NCBI RefSeq assembly: GCF_006385555.1
Contig: NZ_CP041036.1
Location: 2,170,001 to 2,234,000 of the forward strand
DNA from: Shewanella polaris
GTDB lineage: Bacteria > Pseudomonadota > Gammaproteobacteria > Enterobacterales > Shewanellaceae
DNA length: 64,000 nucleotides
Reading direction: 5' to 3'
The position numbers were made by a program, and so were the translations under genes. Each line of letters starts with the position of its first letter. The stretch's first letter is position 1. Below the pieces are notes generated by a model. It was not told the DNA's origin. It saw nothing but the letters and a program-made list of their open reading frames with translations, and did not search any database. Shown piece by piece: positions 55,690-64,000 of the stretch.

Positions 55690-56472
55690 ATGTTACATCA
55701 GGGAATAACAATCATGCTGGCCCCAGTATTACTATTACAAGGGCTTAAGGTTCGCCGTACCACGCCAAAACTGCCTGAACCTGAAGGGGAAAGAATAGGG
55801 AAAACTGGACCTAATCCTACCTTGAGTTTGTTGATTTTAGGCGATTCAGCCGCAGCAGGCGTTGGAGTGTCAAACCAACAACACGCGCTGTTAGGGCAGG
55901 TTGTTGAGCAATTAAGCCCGCAACTTGAGCTCAGTTATGCTTTATTTGCCAAAACTGGTTCTACGACATCGACCACGTTACACGCCTTACATGAACACAT
56001 TAATACCGAACACCCGATCCTCGGGCAAAAGCATTACGATGTTATTGTGACATCACTCGGTGTGAATGATATTACCTCATCAGTGAGCTGCGAAAAGTGG
56101 TTACAGCAGCAAAAAGAGTTATTTGAACTCATAGCAAAACAATATCAACCAAAATTGATTTTAGTCACGGCTTTACCACCTCTGGGTTTATTTCCTGCAT
56201 TACCCCATCCACTTCGTTGGAGTTTAGGCCAGCGCGCAAATCAATTTAATCGTCAATTACAACAACTGCTCATTAAGTTGAATCAACAAGTCGATTTACC
56301 CACAGATTTCAGATTAATTAAATTACCACTGGAAAACCCACAACCCGACATCACTATGCTGGAGTTTATGCGCCAAGTGATGGCTACCGATGGGTTTCAT
56401 CCAGGTGCACCAATCTATTCAGCGTGGGCTAATTTGGTTGTTGAGCAGATCCAGGATAAAGAATCTGCATAG
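55690..56472 (+). CDS. SGNH/GDSL hydrolase
   Basis: A 260-residue esterase-fold protein. Block I is LILGDSAAAGVGV (catalytic Ser), the GVND block III Asn is in TSLGVNDITSS, and the C-terminal DGFHPG carries the catalytic Asp and His. The N-terminal ITIMLAPVLLLQGLKV is a short hydrophobic anchor or signal. The ATG at 55690 has AAGGG upstream and is chosen over the TTG at 55660. It hydrolyses ester bonds, possibly of lipids or acetylated sugars. It is convergent with the next gene, with only a 5-base gap. Confidence 0.88.
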   Translation: MLHQGITIMLAPVLLLQGLKVRRTTPKLPEPEGERIGKTGPNPTLSLLILGDSAAAGVGVSNQQHALLGQVVEQLSPQLELSYALFAKTGSTTSTTLHALHEHINTEHPILGQKHYDVIVTSLGVNDITSSVSCEKWLQQQKELFELIAKQYQPKLILVTALPPLGLFPALPHPLRWSLGQRANQFNRQLQQLLIKLNQQVDLPTDFRLIKLPLENPQPDITMLEFMRQVMATDGFHPGAPIYSAWANLVVEQIQDKESA

Positions 56473-56477
56473 AACAC

Positions 56478-57581
56478 TTACTGTTTTTTGTAACTGATCC
56501 GATAAATCGCATTGGCAAAGTCATCAGAAATAAGGATAGAACCATCTGCCAGTGTCACAACATCGACAGGGCGGCCCCAACTGTCTTCTCCTTCAAGCCA
56601 CCCTGTAGCAAACGGCTTATAGTCAATCACTTTATTCCCCTCAAGTGCCACTTGCATAATACGATAACCCACTTTGTTAGTGCGATTCCACGAGCCGTGT
56701 TGGGCAATTAGGATTGATTGTTTGAAAGCAGCAGGGAATTGATTACCTTGGTAAAACTCCATGCCTAATGCAGCAACATGTGCACCCAAAGTTAATACGG
56801 GAGGTGTGTTAAGTTTGGCGATTTTTGGGTTAGTAAAATCTGGGTCGGCAATATCTGTGTTATGAATATAAGGAAAACCAAAGTGTTGACCTGTTTTGCT
56901 AACACGATTAAGTTCATCATCGGGTAAATCATCGCCCATCAAGTCGCGGCCATTATCAGTAAACCATAACTCACCTGTTTGCGGATGGAAATCAAACCCG
57001 ACACTGTTGCGTACACCTTGGGCCACAATAGTGGTTTGCTTAGTCTCAAGGTTTAATTGCAAAATACTGGCAAAGGGCAGTTGGCTTTCACACACATTAC
57101 AAGGCGCTCCAACCGGAATATATAAGTTTCCATCTGGGCCAAATGAGATAAATTTCCAACCGTGATGAGACTTATTGGGAAGTTTGTCATAAACCAATTC
57201 GGGTTTAGGAATAATGGGTAATGATGTCTCAATAGCTGGGTAACGCCAGATTTTATCCACTTCAGCGACATATAGGCTGCCGTTATGGTAAGCAAGTCCG
57301 GATGGCATAAACAAATCTGTCGCAATAACAATTTTTTTATCGGCTTTAAAGTCATTATCACTGTCTATAAGCGCATAAACATTGCCTGCTTTACGACTAC
57401 CTACAAAAACAGTTCCGTTTTCACCAAGGGCCATCTGGCGCGCATTATCTACATTCTCGGCATATACATCAATGGTAAATCCTGCAGGTAATTGAATTTT
57501 ATCCAGTGGCAATGCATGTGTTGAATATGAGACACCTAAAGTCAGGCTTAAGGTAGCTAACAAACTGATTGGTTTAATCAT
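56478..57581 (-). CDS. Secreted sorbosone/PQQ sugar dehydrogenase-like protein
   Basis: A 367-residue periplasmic protein with a signal peptide (MIKPISLLATLSLTLGVSYSTHA). The six-bladed beta-propeller pattern DNARQMALGENGTVFVGSR, DLFMPSGLAYHNGSLYVAE, NKSHHGWKFISFGPDGNLYI and VGFDFHPQTGELWFTDNGRD matches the soluble glucose/sorbosone dehydrogenase family. Whether PQQ is bound cannot be told; some members have no known activity. CNVCESQLP supplies a Cys pair. The gene is monocistronic. Confidence 0.87.
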   Translation of the reverse strand: MIKPISLLATLSLTLGVSYSTHALPLDKIQLPAGFTIDVYAENVDNARQMALGENGTVFVGSRKAGNVYALIDSDNDFKADKKIVIATDLFMPSGLAYHNGSLYVAEVDKIWRYPAIETSLPIIPKPELVYDKLPNKSHHGWKFISFGPDGNLYIPVGAPCNVCESQLPFASILQLNLETKQTTIVAQGVRNSVGFDFHPQTGELWFTDNGRDLMGDDLPDDELNRVSKTGQHFGFPYIHNTDIADPDFTNPKIAKLNTPPVLTLGAHVAALGMEFYQGNQFPAAFKQSILIAQHGSWNRTNKVGYRIMQVALEGNKVIDYKPFATGWLEGEDSWGRPVDVVTLADGSILISDDFANAIYRISYKKQ

Positions 57582-57639
57582 ATTGGTGCCTCTTATGTAG
57601 ATTAATTTTAGATATTATTGACGAGTACTAAGGTAATTA

Positions 57640-58425
57640 TTACCAGTCCTTAATGATATGTTTAACCATATTGGCGGTGTTTTCCGGTTGCTCTAGTGGA
57701 AACATATGTCCACCTTTTGGAAGCGTCATTAACTCAATGTCGTTTAGTTTGGCAAACCGAATAAAGTGCTTAATTGGGAATATCTTAGTATTTTCACCGT
57801 ATATCAGTTTAGCGGGTACCGTTAACTTGTTTTTATATTGTGTTAAATTCGTCGGTAAATGCCTAAATATGTCAGCTTCTACAGCGGGTGAGAAACTCAG
57901 CTCTAAACGCTTATTTCGCTGTACTACGCTCGATGATACATAGTCTTGTAAGCAGCGAGAATCGAAATTTTTAAACAAAGTTTTCTGTGAAAAATAATCA
58001 ACCAAGTTAGTGCTTTCTGGCCAGTGATCCTGACGTGTTTTGGCTTTACCCGCTGGCGAAAGCTTATCAATGTAAGGTGTACGTTTAATAAAGCTCAACA
58101 GATGTGAAAATGCCCCGGTGACAACTGGCGGATCTAACATCACTAAGCCCCGAAAAAGCTCGGGATGTTGGCAGGCTGCAATAAACGAAATAACGCCACC
58201 AAATGAATGCCCTACGCAAATCACCTTTTCATCTTGCTTCTTAATAAATTCAACAAGTTCTGTGACTAAGTGTTGCCAGTTACTGTGTATTGGGTACAGA
58301 GCATTATGGCCAAACTGATTATGGGCAACAGTACGAAAGTCATTATCAAATTCTTGTAGAAACGTTTTATAGCTACCGGCGGGGAAGCCATTGGCATGCA
58401 CGAGGTTGATCAATGGTTTAGTCAT
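57640..58425 (-). CDS. Alpha/beta hydrolase
   Basis: A 261-residue alpha/beta hydrolase. The nucleophile elbow is VGHSFGG, the oxyanion region is VHANGFPAGSY, and the C-terminal His is in LPKGGHMFPLEQPE. It lacks a signal peptide, so it acts in the cytoplasm. Family members range from esterases to C-C hydrolases, and this one has no distinguishing cap motif. It lies between the sugar-dehydrogenase-like gene and the crotonase pair on the same strand, possibly as its own transcript. Confidence 0.85.
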   Translation of the reverse strand: MTKPLINLVHANGFPAGSYKTFLQEFDNDFRTVAHNQFGHNALYPIHSNWQHLVTELVEFIKKQDEKVICVGHSFGGVISFIAACQHPELFRGLVMLDPPVVTGAFSHLLSFIKRTPYIDKLSPAGKAKTRQDHWPESTNLVDYFSQKTLFKNFDSRCLQDYVSSSVVQRNKRLELSFSPAVEADIFRHLPTNLTQYKNKLTVPAKLIYGENTKIFPIKHFIRFAKLNDIELMTLPKGGHMFPLEQPENTANMVKHIIKDW

Positions 58426-58527
58426 AGTATCTCTAAAGGCTAAGCACTACTTGCTGTTAAATTAATTCACTCAACAATCTCGTTGAGTGAGTTTTTTATC
58501 AACAAATAGCGCTGTAATGTCCAATGC

Positions 58528-59382
58528 TTAGAATATTTTTAAAGGATCGATTTGGGTTAACTCTTCAAATTCTGGCGCACGATTTTGCGCTTTAGCTTTG
58601 AAGATTTCCATCATGTCGTTTTGTGGTTGGAACATGCCGCTTTGCCATACCGACATGTATTTCAAGCTATCTTCGACACTATGATCTCGGGCATAGTTGA
58701 TCATCTCTTTACAACCGGTAACGGCTAAAGGCGAGCGGGCAGCAATCTCTGCAGCAATATCTAATACAGCGGTGAGCATTGATGCTTGGTCTTCATACAC
58801 GTGATTAACTAATCCGGCATCTTTGGCTTCTGTTGCAGGCATTCTTCGACCTGTGTAGGCCAATTCTTTGGCTAATCCAATTGAAATCAATTTAGGTAAA
58901 CGCTGTAAGGTACCCACGTCAGCAGTCATGCCGAGTTTGGTTTCTTCAATACTGAAAAAAGCATCTCTGGTGCAATAGCGACAATCAGCCGCGGTGACCA
59001 TATCAACCGCGCCACCAATACAGCCACCTTGAATAGCCATGAGTATAGGCATACGTGCAGTTTCAAGCACATTGAAGCAATCTTGTAACTTGAGGACTAA
59101 ACGGCGTAATTGGTCGTGTTTCCGGCCTAATTCAATATTGTCGTCACCATTATTTGCACTGAATACAGCTAAGTCCATACCGGCACTAAAATGCTTACCC
59201 GTAGAGGAGATGACAATGGCGCGAGCAGCGGATTGATTATTGATTTCCTGTATAACGCTTGGAAACTCATGCCAAAAATCGACGTTCATTGAATTTAATG
59301 CATCGGGTCTATTAAGAATGATGTGGGCGACTTTATCGTTAATGTCGACTGTGAGCGTTTGGTAGGTCTTTTGCGATATCAT
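58528..59382 (-). CDS. Crotonase family, ECH1-like dienoyl-CoA isomerase
   Basis: A 284-residue crotonase. The oxyanion-hole HFSAGMDL, the GGCIGGAVDMVTAADCRYC helix and SIEETKLGMTADVGTLQRLPK match the delta3,5-delta2,4-dienoyl-CoA isomerase (ECH1) branch, which has the Asp in TADVG as a catalytic residue. It should shift double bonds in unsaturated acyl-CoA. AAGGA lies inside the end of the preceding crotonase gene, whose stop is 10 bases upstream, so the pair is cotranscribed. Confidence 0.88.
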   Translation of the reverse strand: MISQKTYQTLTVDINDKVAHIILNRPDALNSMNVDFWHEFPSVIQEINNQSAARAIVISSTGKHFSAGMDLAVFSANNGDDNIELGRKHDQLRRLVLKLQDCFNVLETARMPILMAIQGGCIGGAVDMVTAADCRYCTRDAFFSIEETKLGMTADVGTLQRLPKLISIGLAKELAYTGRRMPATEAKDAGLVNHVYEDQASMLTAVLDIAAEIAARSPLAVTGCKEMINYARDHSVEDSLKYMSVWQSGMFQPQNDMMEIFKAKAQNRAPEFEELTQIDPLKIF

Positions 59383-59392
59383 ATTTATATCC

Positions 59393-60085
59393 TTATAAAT
59401 TCAATGTAATAAGCTTATCTTGCTCTATTGCTGCATCCAAAGAGGCGAGAATGGCCTGACGTTCTTTTAATTTGGTTCCTAAATGCGCCGGCATATTTAA
59501 GGTTTGCATGTGTTTAGCAACAGCATGGGCAGTATCCATGAGTTGATCGGGCGCAACCACTTGATCAAGAAATCCAGCTAATACAGCTTGTTCTGGCGCA
59601 AATAACTCTGCATTGATGACAGCGCGGGACAGATAATTTTGTGGAATACGATTTCGCGCAATTTCAATGCCAGCCTGATGCATTGTCATGCCTATTGCGA
59701 CTTCGTTAAGACCGATCTTAAATGGCCCCGTGCTGCCAATACGATAATCACAGCTGAGTAGCAAAAATGCACCTTTGGCGATGGCATGGCCTGAACAGGC
59801 ACCTATAATTGGGGTCGGGAATGCAAGCATTCTGCGGGCTAACGTTGAGCCTGCTGTGACTAATGCAATTGCGGCTTCAGCGCTTTGTTTCATTGTTTTA
59901 AGATCGTAGCCACCAGATAAAATGCCTGGCTGGCCCGTTATTATCACCACCGCATTTTGTTGTTCTGCGTGGTCTAATGCACTGTTAATTTGGCCGATGA
60001 CTTCCGGCGATATTGCGTTAACTTTACCATTATTCAAGGTAATAACGTGCACATTGTTTTCGATTGTTACGGTGATAAGTTCCAT
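59393..60085 (-). CDS. Crotonase-family protein, enoyl-CoA hydratase-like
   Basis: A 230-residue crotonase, shorter than average. The oxyanion segment GILSGGYDLK is typical, but the second catalytic Glu pair seen in classical enoyl-CoA hydratase is not clear (ACSGHAIAKGAFLLLSCDYRIG, then GPFKIGLNEVAIGM carries one Glu). It may be a hydratase or an isomerase-like member with altered chemistry. It precedes the ECH1-like gene. GGC before the ATG is a modest ribosome binding site (AAAGGCAAACA). A separate 32-codon remnant lies upstream. Confidence 0.82.
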   Translation of the reverse strand: MELITVTIENNVHVITLNNGKVNAISPEVIGQINSALDHAEQQNAVVIITGQPGILSGGYDLKTMKQSAEAAIALVTAGSTLARRMLAFPTPIIGACSGHAIAKGAFLLLSCDYRIGSTGPFKIGLNEVAIGMTMHQAGIEIARNRIPQNYLSRAVINAELFAPEQAVLAGFLDQVVAPDQLMDTAHAVAKHMQTLNMPAHLGTKLKERQAILASLDAAIEQDKLITLNL

Positions 60086-60798
60086 TGTTTGCCTTTTATT
60101 ATTCTAATAAACAGTGCTAATTTAGCGTTGTTCTGTACCATTATCTACTCGAGTTTTAATAACTAATTCATACAGGGTGGCTTCTTCAGATGAAGCATAA
60201 CGACCACCATAAACTTGAATGGACTGTGTATGCCAGCAGTTTCAATCGTATCTCTATCTGAACCGGACTAATCCTTATTGAACTGCCTTGTTAATATATT
60301 GATTTACTGTGCAAATGTATGACGCATAGCGTTCTTGTTTGTAATCTAAAAATAAGTTTTTACCACTTATAGTGAACTATTAACCGCCAAATCATGCTAG
60401 GTGGTGTTTTAAAATCAAACAAATCAATTGTTTTAATAAGTAACTATTCATATAAGGAATAATAGGAGTAAAAATATTGTTTTGTATCATTAAGGTTCGC
60501 TATAAGAAGCAATATTACGTAATTCTTATTATTTTAGCTGTGGCTAATGTTATATATAAGCATCGACATAGGCCCAATTATGCTTTATAAAAGATCATTC
60601 AAACAAGTGTATGATTCAAACGGATGTGTGAATTTGGCTGCTGTATAAGTAAAATGAATGTGTATCTATAATTAATATGCATTTGGATAATACTAGCCGT
60701 TCCCTTAGCATGAGAGTTAACCGTAATTATGCGTTTGAACAAATATAACAAAAAGACTCTTAACCCTTTATTCTAGATATTATTTTTGGAGAGCAACA
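60086..60798. other. Gap with gene remnant and PsrA-like sites
   Basis: No intact gene is present in 713 bases. On the minus strand, 60122-60220 is open for about 32 codons and reads IQVYGGRYASSEEATLYELV, which looks like the decayed end of a gene. PsrA-like inverted repeats lie at 60597-60633 upstream of the next plus-strand gene. Confidence 0.5.
60597..60633. promoter_or_regulatory. Tandem PsrA-like operators
   Basis: ATTCAAAC-GGAT-GTGTGAAT (60614-60633) is a palindrome with one mismatch, and ATTCAAAC-AAGT-GTATGATT (60597-60616) is a weaker one. The arms fit the ATTCAAAC...GTTTGAAT pattern of PsrA, a TetR repressor of fatty acid oxidation genes in Shewanella and Pseudomonas. The site lies about 165-200 bases before the FadE-like gene it would control. 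Confidence 0.58.
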
Positions 60799-62595
60799 AT
60801 GCCGGAATACAAAACCCCTATTCGTGATATTAAATTTGTTATGCAAGAGCTACTTGATTGCGAAACTCACTATCAACATTTAGGTTACCAAGACGCAAGC
60901 CTTGATATGGTTGATGCAATTATTGGTGAGGCCGCAAAATTAACAGAAGAGGTCGTTGCTCCCTTAAACCAAATCGGCGATCAACAAGGCTGTACTTGGA
61001 AAGACGGTGTAGTCACTACTCCAGACGGATTTAAAGAAGCATATGCCCAATATGTTGAAGGCGGATGGCCAACGCTATCTCAGTCTGAAGAATTTGGTGG
61101 TCAAGGTTTACCACATTCTCTCAACATCAGCATCGCAGAGATGTTTTCTAGTGCAAACCATAGTTTTGCAATGTACCCAGGATTAAGTCATGGCGCATTG
61201 GCTACAATAGAAGCCCATGGTACAGACGCTCAAAAACAACAGTTTATGCCAAACCTTGTAGAAGGTAAGTGGACCGGAACAATGTGCTTAACAGAGCCGC
61301 ATTGTGGTACAGATTTAGGCATGCTGCGCACGAAGGCAGAGCTTAATGATGATGGCAGTTATTCGTTAACCGGCACTAAAATCTTTATCTCAGCAGGTGA
61401 GCATGATCTGTCAGATAACATTGTTCATATCGTTATTGCCCGCGTACCCGGTGCACCAGAAGGTAATAAAGGCATTTCATTATTTATCGTGCCTAAGTTT
61501 AACGTTAATGATGATGGCACAATTTCAGACAGAAATGGCGTAAGTTGTGGTTCAATTGAACATAAAATGGGTATTAATGGTAATGCCACTTGTGTGATCA
61601 ATTTTGATGGTGCTAAAGGACATTTGATTGGCGAACTTAATCGAGGCCTAAAATGCATGTTCACCTTCATGAATGCAGCCCGAATAGGTGTTGCCAGTGA
61701 AGGTGTTGCCGCTGCAGAAGCATCATTTCAAGGTGCATTAGCTTACGCGAAAGACCGTTTACAAATGCGTTCAATCAGCGGGGTTAAAAACCCTAACGGC
61801 CCTGCGGATCCGATTATTGTCCATCCAGATGTGCGTAGAATGTTGTTAACCCAAAAGTCTATTGCTGAAGGTGGACGTGCGTTAATTTCATATTTAGCTC
61901 AGCTGGTTGATATTGGCCATGCTGAAAAAGATGCAGCAGTTAAAGCTGATGCGGAAACAAAATTAGCGTTATTAACGCCGATAGCAAAAGCCTTTCTTAC
62001 TGAATTAGGTTTTGAATGTACTAGTCATGGTGTACAAATTTTCGGTGGACATGGCTTTATCAAAGAGTGGGGCATGGAACAGTTAATGCGCGATACTAAA
62101 ATTAGTTGCCTATATGAAGGCACTACCGGTATTCAAGCATTAGATTTATTGGCTCGCAAAATTATTGGTACTCAAGGCGAAGTGTTAAAGCCTTTCTCTA
62201 AAGACGTTACTGTATTCTGCCAACAAAATATAGAAAACCCTGCAATGGCAGAGTTTATTAAACCCATTATGGCTTATGCAAAAGAGTGGCATGAACTGAC
62301 CGTACTTATCGGTGGTAAAGCGATGAAGAACCCTGATGAAATTGGTGGTGCATCTGTTGACTACCTCATGTATGCAGGTTACGTAACGTTAGCATTCTTC
62401 TGGGCCAAAATGGCTAAGGTGGCTCAAGATAAACTTGCAGCCGGCACAACAGAAACGGCGTTCTATGAAGCTAAAATCAAAACAGCACAATTTTATATGC
62501 AACGTATGTTACCAAGAGCTAAAGGCCACGCAGCTTGTATTCAAAATGGTGTAGATTCTATGATGGCACTTAGCAGCGATGATTTTGCCTTTTAA
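60799..62595 (+). CDS. Acyl-CoA dehydrogenase, FadE-like
   Basis: A 598-residue acyl-CoA dehydrogenase. MCLTEPHCGTDLGMLRTKA binds FAD, IFISAGEHDLSDNIVHIVIAR is conserved, and the catalytic Glu is expected in LYEGTTGIQALDLLARK. It is a paralogue of the protein at 41221 with the same length and C-terminal extension, typical of the FadE5/DmdC-like large enzymes. A strong TTGGAGAG precedes the ATG. With the PsrA-like sites upstream it is a likely general fatty acid beta-oxidation enzyme. A hairpin terminator follows at 62693. Confidence 0.94.
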   Translation: MPEYKTPIRDIKFVMQELLDCETHYQHLGYQDASLDMVDAIIGEAAKLTEEVVAPLNQIGDQQGCTWKDGVVTTPDGFKEAYAQYVEGGWPTLSQSEEFGGQGLPHSLNISIAEMFSSANHSFAMYPGLSHGALATIEAHGTDAQKQQFMPNLVEGKWTGTMCLTEPHCGTDLGMLRTKAELNDDGSYSLTGTKIFISAGEHDLSDNIVHIVIARVPGAPEGNKGISLFIVPKFNVNDDGTISDRNGVSCGSIEHKMGINGNATCVINFDGAKGHLIGELNRGLKCMFTFMNAARIGVASEGVAAAEASFQGALAYAKDRLQMRSISGVKNPNGPADPIIVHPDVRRMLLTQKSIAEGGRALISYLAQLVDIGHAEKDAAVKADAETKLALLTPIAKAFLTELGFECTSHGVQIFGGHGFIKEWGMEQLMRDTKISCLYEGTTGIQALDLLARKIIGTQGEVLKPFSKDVTVFCQQNIENPAMAEFIKPIMAYAKEWHELTVLIGGKAMKNPDEIGGASVDYLMYAGYVTLAFFWAKMAKVAQDKLAAGTTETAFYEAKIKTAQFYMQRMLPRAKGHAACIQNGVDSMMALSSDDFAF

Positions 62596-62692
62596 TTAGA
62601 GTGTTACAACTCAGATAGAATGGCTGGTATGTTGATTTTGTTTGATAGCCCGCAAAGCAACTAGTTGTTAAGTCGATGGTTAATTTCAGAAT

Positions 62693-62725
62693 AAAAAACC
62701 GTAACCTTATGTGTTGCGGTTTTTT
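62693..62725 (+). terminator. Terminator of the FadE-like gene
   Basis: AAAAAACCGTAAC pairs with GTTGCGGTTTTTT (one G-T pair) across a 7-base loop and is followed by a T run. It lies about 100 bases past the stop. Confidence 0.85.
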
Positions 62726-62749
62726 TATTTGTCCAACCAAGGCAATTAA

Positions 62750-62801
62750 AAAGCTCCTTCTTGTTACTAACGTTTCCGTTTCAGTAACAAGAAGGAGCTT
62801 T
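62750..62801. repeat. Perfect 19-bp inverted repeat with 14-base loop
   Basis: AAAGCTCCTTCTTGTTACT is followed by AACGTTTCCGTTTC and then the exact complement of the first arm. The hairpin lies between the FadE terminator and the minus-strand TOBE gene. Such a long perfect stem exceeds what termination needs, so it may be a mobile palindromic element or a regulatory RNA. Confidence 0.75.
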
Positions 62802-62904
62802 CTTTGAATCAACAGATCTGAGAAAACAAAAAATATTTAAAGAATTTCATTAACAGATGAAATTATAAATAATATAACGTTGCCTACCCAGTTAACAACT
62901 CTGT

Positions 62905-63117
62905 CTAGCCATCAATTCCAAGCATCACATTTGATGCTTTTACGATTGCATATGCAGTTGAACCCACTTTTAAATTAAGAGATTTAACGGCTTCGTTGGT
63001 AATAATAGAAGCGATCTGCTCACCACCTGATAATTCAATCATAATTTCTGAATTAACGGCGCCAGCTTGGATCGTTTTAACAGTCCCTTTCAATTGGTTT
63101 CTAGCACTTATTTTCAT
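62905..63117 (-). CDS. TOBE-domain molybdopterin-binding protein (Mop)
   Basis: A 70-residue Mop/TOBE protein: MKISARNQLKGTVKTIQAG and VNSEIMIELSGGEQIASIITNEAVKSLNLKVG, then YAIVKASNVMLGIDG, the standard single TOBE-domain sequence. It binds molybdate or tungstate in the cytoplasm as a hexamer and buffers the metal. The ATG at 63117 has GGAGAAAG upstream; an in-frame ATG at 63129 is less well placed. It stands alone; no mod transporter genes are in the window. Confidence 0.92.
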   Translation of the reverse strand: MKISARNQLKGTVKTIQAGAVNSEIMIELSGGEQIASIITNEAVKSLNLKVGSTAYAIVKASNVMLGIDG

Positions 63118-63447
63118 GTCTTTCTCCATTTTTTGGCCTATTACTCACAGACCTAACATTAATAAAATATAAAATCCATTGTAGCGGTATTAGTTTAAAA
63201 AACAGCTCATCTAAAACAGAAAACCAAGCTTGATCACATAAATTAGTGATGTAGCTTTAAATTTCTTCTCTCGTATTGGAAATTTAACAGTAGTAATCCC
63301 TAAAATCTACTAATCGAGCTAATCGAGCTTCAGGGGGAGAAGATCAATTACTCAGTTGATTATTTTAGACAGTGTCACATCGGACTTGAATTCGGGTATA
63401 GTAATTACTTCATCATTATTTTGTAATAAGAGAAAGGGATTAAGTCG
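63118..63447. other. Divergent promoter gap
   Basis: These 330 bases separate the Mop gene and the DUF885 gene. A short direct repeat CTAATCGAG occurs twice back to back (63310-63327). No gene is supported. Confidence 0.5.
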
Positions 63448-64000
63448 ATGTCAGCTAAAATATTCACTTCCGTGATTCCACTACTTGCTTTACTTCCGTT
63501 AACATCATCAGCAAGTTCTTGGGTTGATGTCAGTAATCAATACACCAACAAACAAATACAAATTGCCAGTCAGTTTCAACCAGAAATGGCCAGTTCTATT
63601 GGGATAACAGAAGTTGATACTCAGTGCAGTAACATTACCGCAGCACAAAATAAGAAATTTATCGCTTCGCTGAAATCCAGTAAAAAAAGGTTACAACAGG
63701 CTCTTAAAACAGAAACATTAATGCCTGTACGTCAAGACCTTAATATTATTATCGATGATATTGATCAAGCCATCGCGACTGATTATTTAGATAATAAATA
63801 CATGTTACCTTGGGTTGATGTACCTTTAATTATATTTAGTGGTGTATCGGCATTATTAGATGAACAAATGCCAAATGCTCGAAAGCAGGCAGCTATGGCA
63901 CGCCTTGCTTGTTATGTAGGTAAAGCAGGGCAACCAGCACTCACCGAACAAGCCAAAAATTTATTTGAAACAGCCCTAACCAATAAAAACTTAATCGGCC
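63448..64000 (+). CDS. DUF885-family secreted protein, 3' end beyond window
   Basis: The ATG at 63448 follows AGAAAGGGA and the frame is open to the window edge, giving 184 codons. A signal peptide (MSAKIFTSVIPLLALLPLTSSASS) precedes a helical region (WVDVSNQYTNKQIQIASQFQP, then LMPVRQDLNIIIDDIDQAI) that fits DUF885 proteins, predicted zinc peptidase-like and often lipoproteins or periplasmic. The catalytic HEXXH region would lie beyond the window, so assignment is by N-terminal resemblance only. Confidence 0.7.
   Translation, partial: MSAKIFTSVIPLLALLPLTSSASSWVDVSNQYTNKQIQIASQFQPEMASSIGITEVDTQCSNITAAQNKKFIASLKSSKKRLQQALKTETLMPVRQDLNIIIDDIDQAIATDYLDNKYMLPWVDVPLIIFSGVSALLDEQMPNARKQAAMARLACYVGKAGQPALTEQAKNLFETALTNKNLIG

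Noticed and set aside
60444..60455. AACTATTCAT at the gap before the FadE-like gene, like the two LysR-linked sites
   Set aside because: Only 10 of 19 bases match and the rest differs, so shared regulation is not supported.

Overview
The window is AT-rich gammaproteobacterial chromosome, most like a marine Shewanella or close Alteromonadales relative. This is inferred from gene content: a TonB-rich marine lifestyle, non-microcompartment ethanolamine genes, a YbiT-type ABC-F protein, an RlhA-like U32 protein and several acyl-CoA catabolism operons. No rRNA, tRNA or CRISPR array was seen.

Layout. 1-3.8 kb: a phosphorelay set (Hpt protein, receiver protein, GAF/4xPAS histidine kinase). 4.0-5.0 kb: two small conserved proteins (DUF302, UPF0145/YbjQ). 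5.6-13.2 kb: an accessory stretch holding a zincin-like protein, a tightly coupled SAM-methyltransferase/HNH-endonuclease pair, a decayed amidohydrolase gene, an M15-like protein, and an HD-GYP gene split by a complete 1302-bp IS3-family element with a 3-bp target duplication. 13.7-17.3 kb: HPF/RaiA-like protein, YkgJ-type protein, RlhA-like protein. 18.0-22.2 kb: a beta-hydroxyacid dehydrogenase (resembling alginate-pathway DEH reductase) and a large TonB receptor that share an operator-like motif. 22.8-24.4 kb: YbiT. 25.4-27.4 kb: a ketopentenoate-hydratase-like protein and a higher-GC homocysteine methyltransferase preceded by a MetJ box. 27.7-32.6 kb: ethanolamine catabolism (permease, EutC, EutB, divergent EutR), next to a fragment of a basic amino acid antiporter.

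32.9-50.1 kb is the metabolic core. A divergent LysR gene faces two transcription units: phosphatase-SDR-OYE-ACAD-phosphotransferase-SDR-ACAD, then MaoC-SDR-thiolase-acyl-CoA ligase-patatin-MDR reductase. Together they suggest activation of an acid to its CoA ester, handling of a 4-hydroxyacyl-CoA by phosphorylation and elimination (as in the ACAD10/11 and LvaA/LvaC logic), and (R)-specific MFE-2-like beta-oxidation. The two units share an 18-of-19 identical promoter-region motif. The true substrate is unknown.

50.5-64 kb: a MoxR/VWA pair, a haloalkane-dehalogenase-like enzyme, an FAD oxidoreductase gene with two +1 frameshifts, a GDSL hydrolase, a secreted sugar-dehydrogenase-like beta-propeller, an alpha/beta hydrolase, two crotonases, a FadE-like acyl-CoA dehydrogenase with PsrA-like upstream sites, a Mop/TOBE protein, and the start of a DUF885 protein cut by the window edge. 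No wholly new system is proven. The strongest candidates for follow-up are the methyltransferase/HNH pair and the LysR-linked acyl-CoA cluster.
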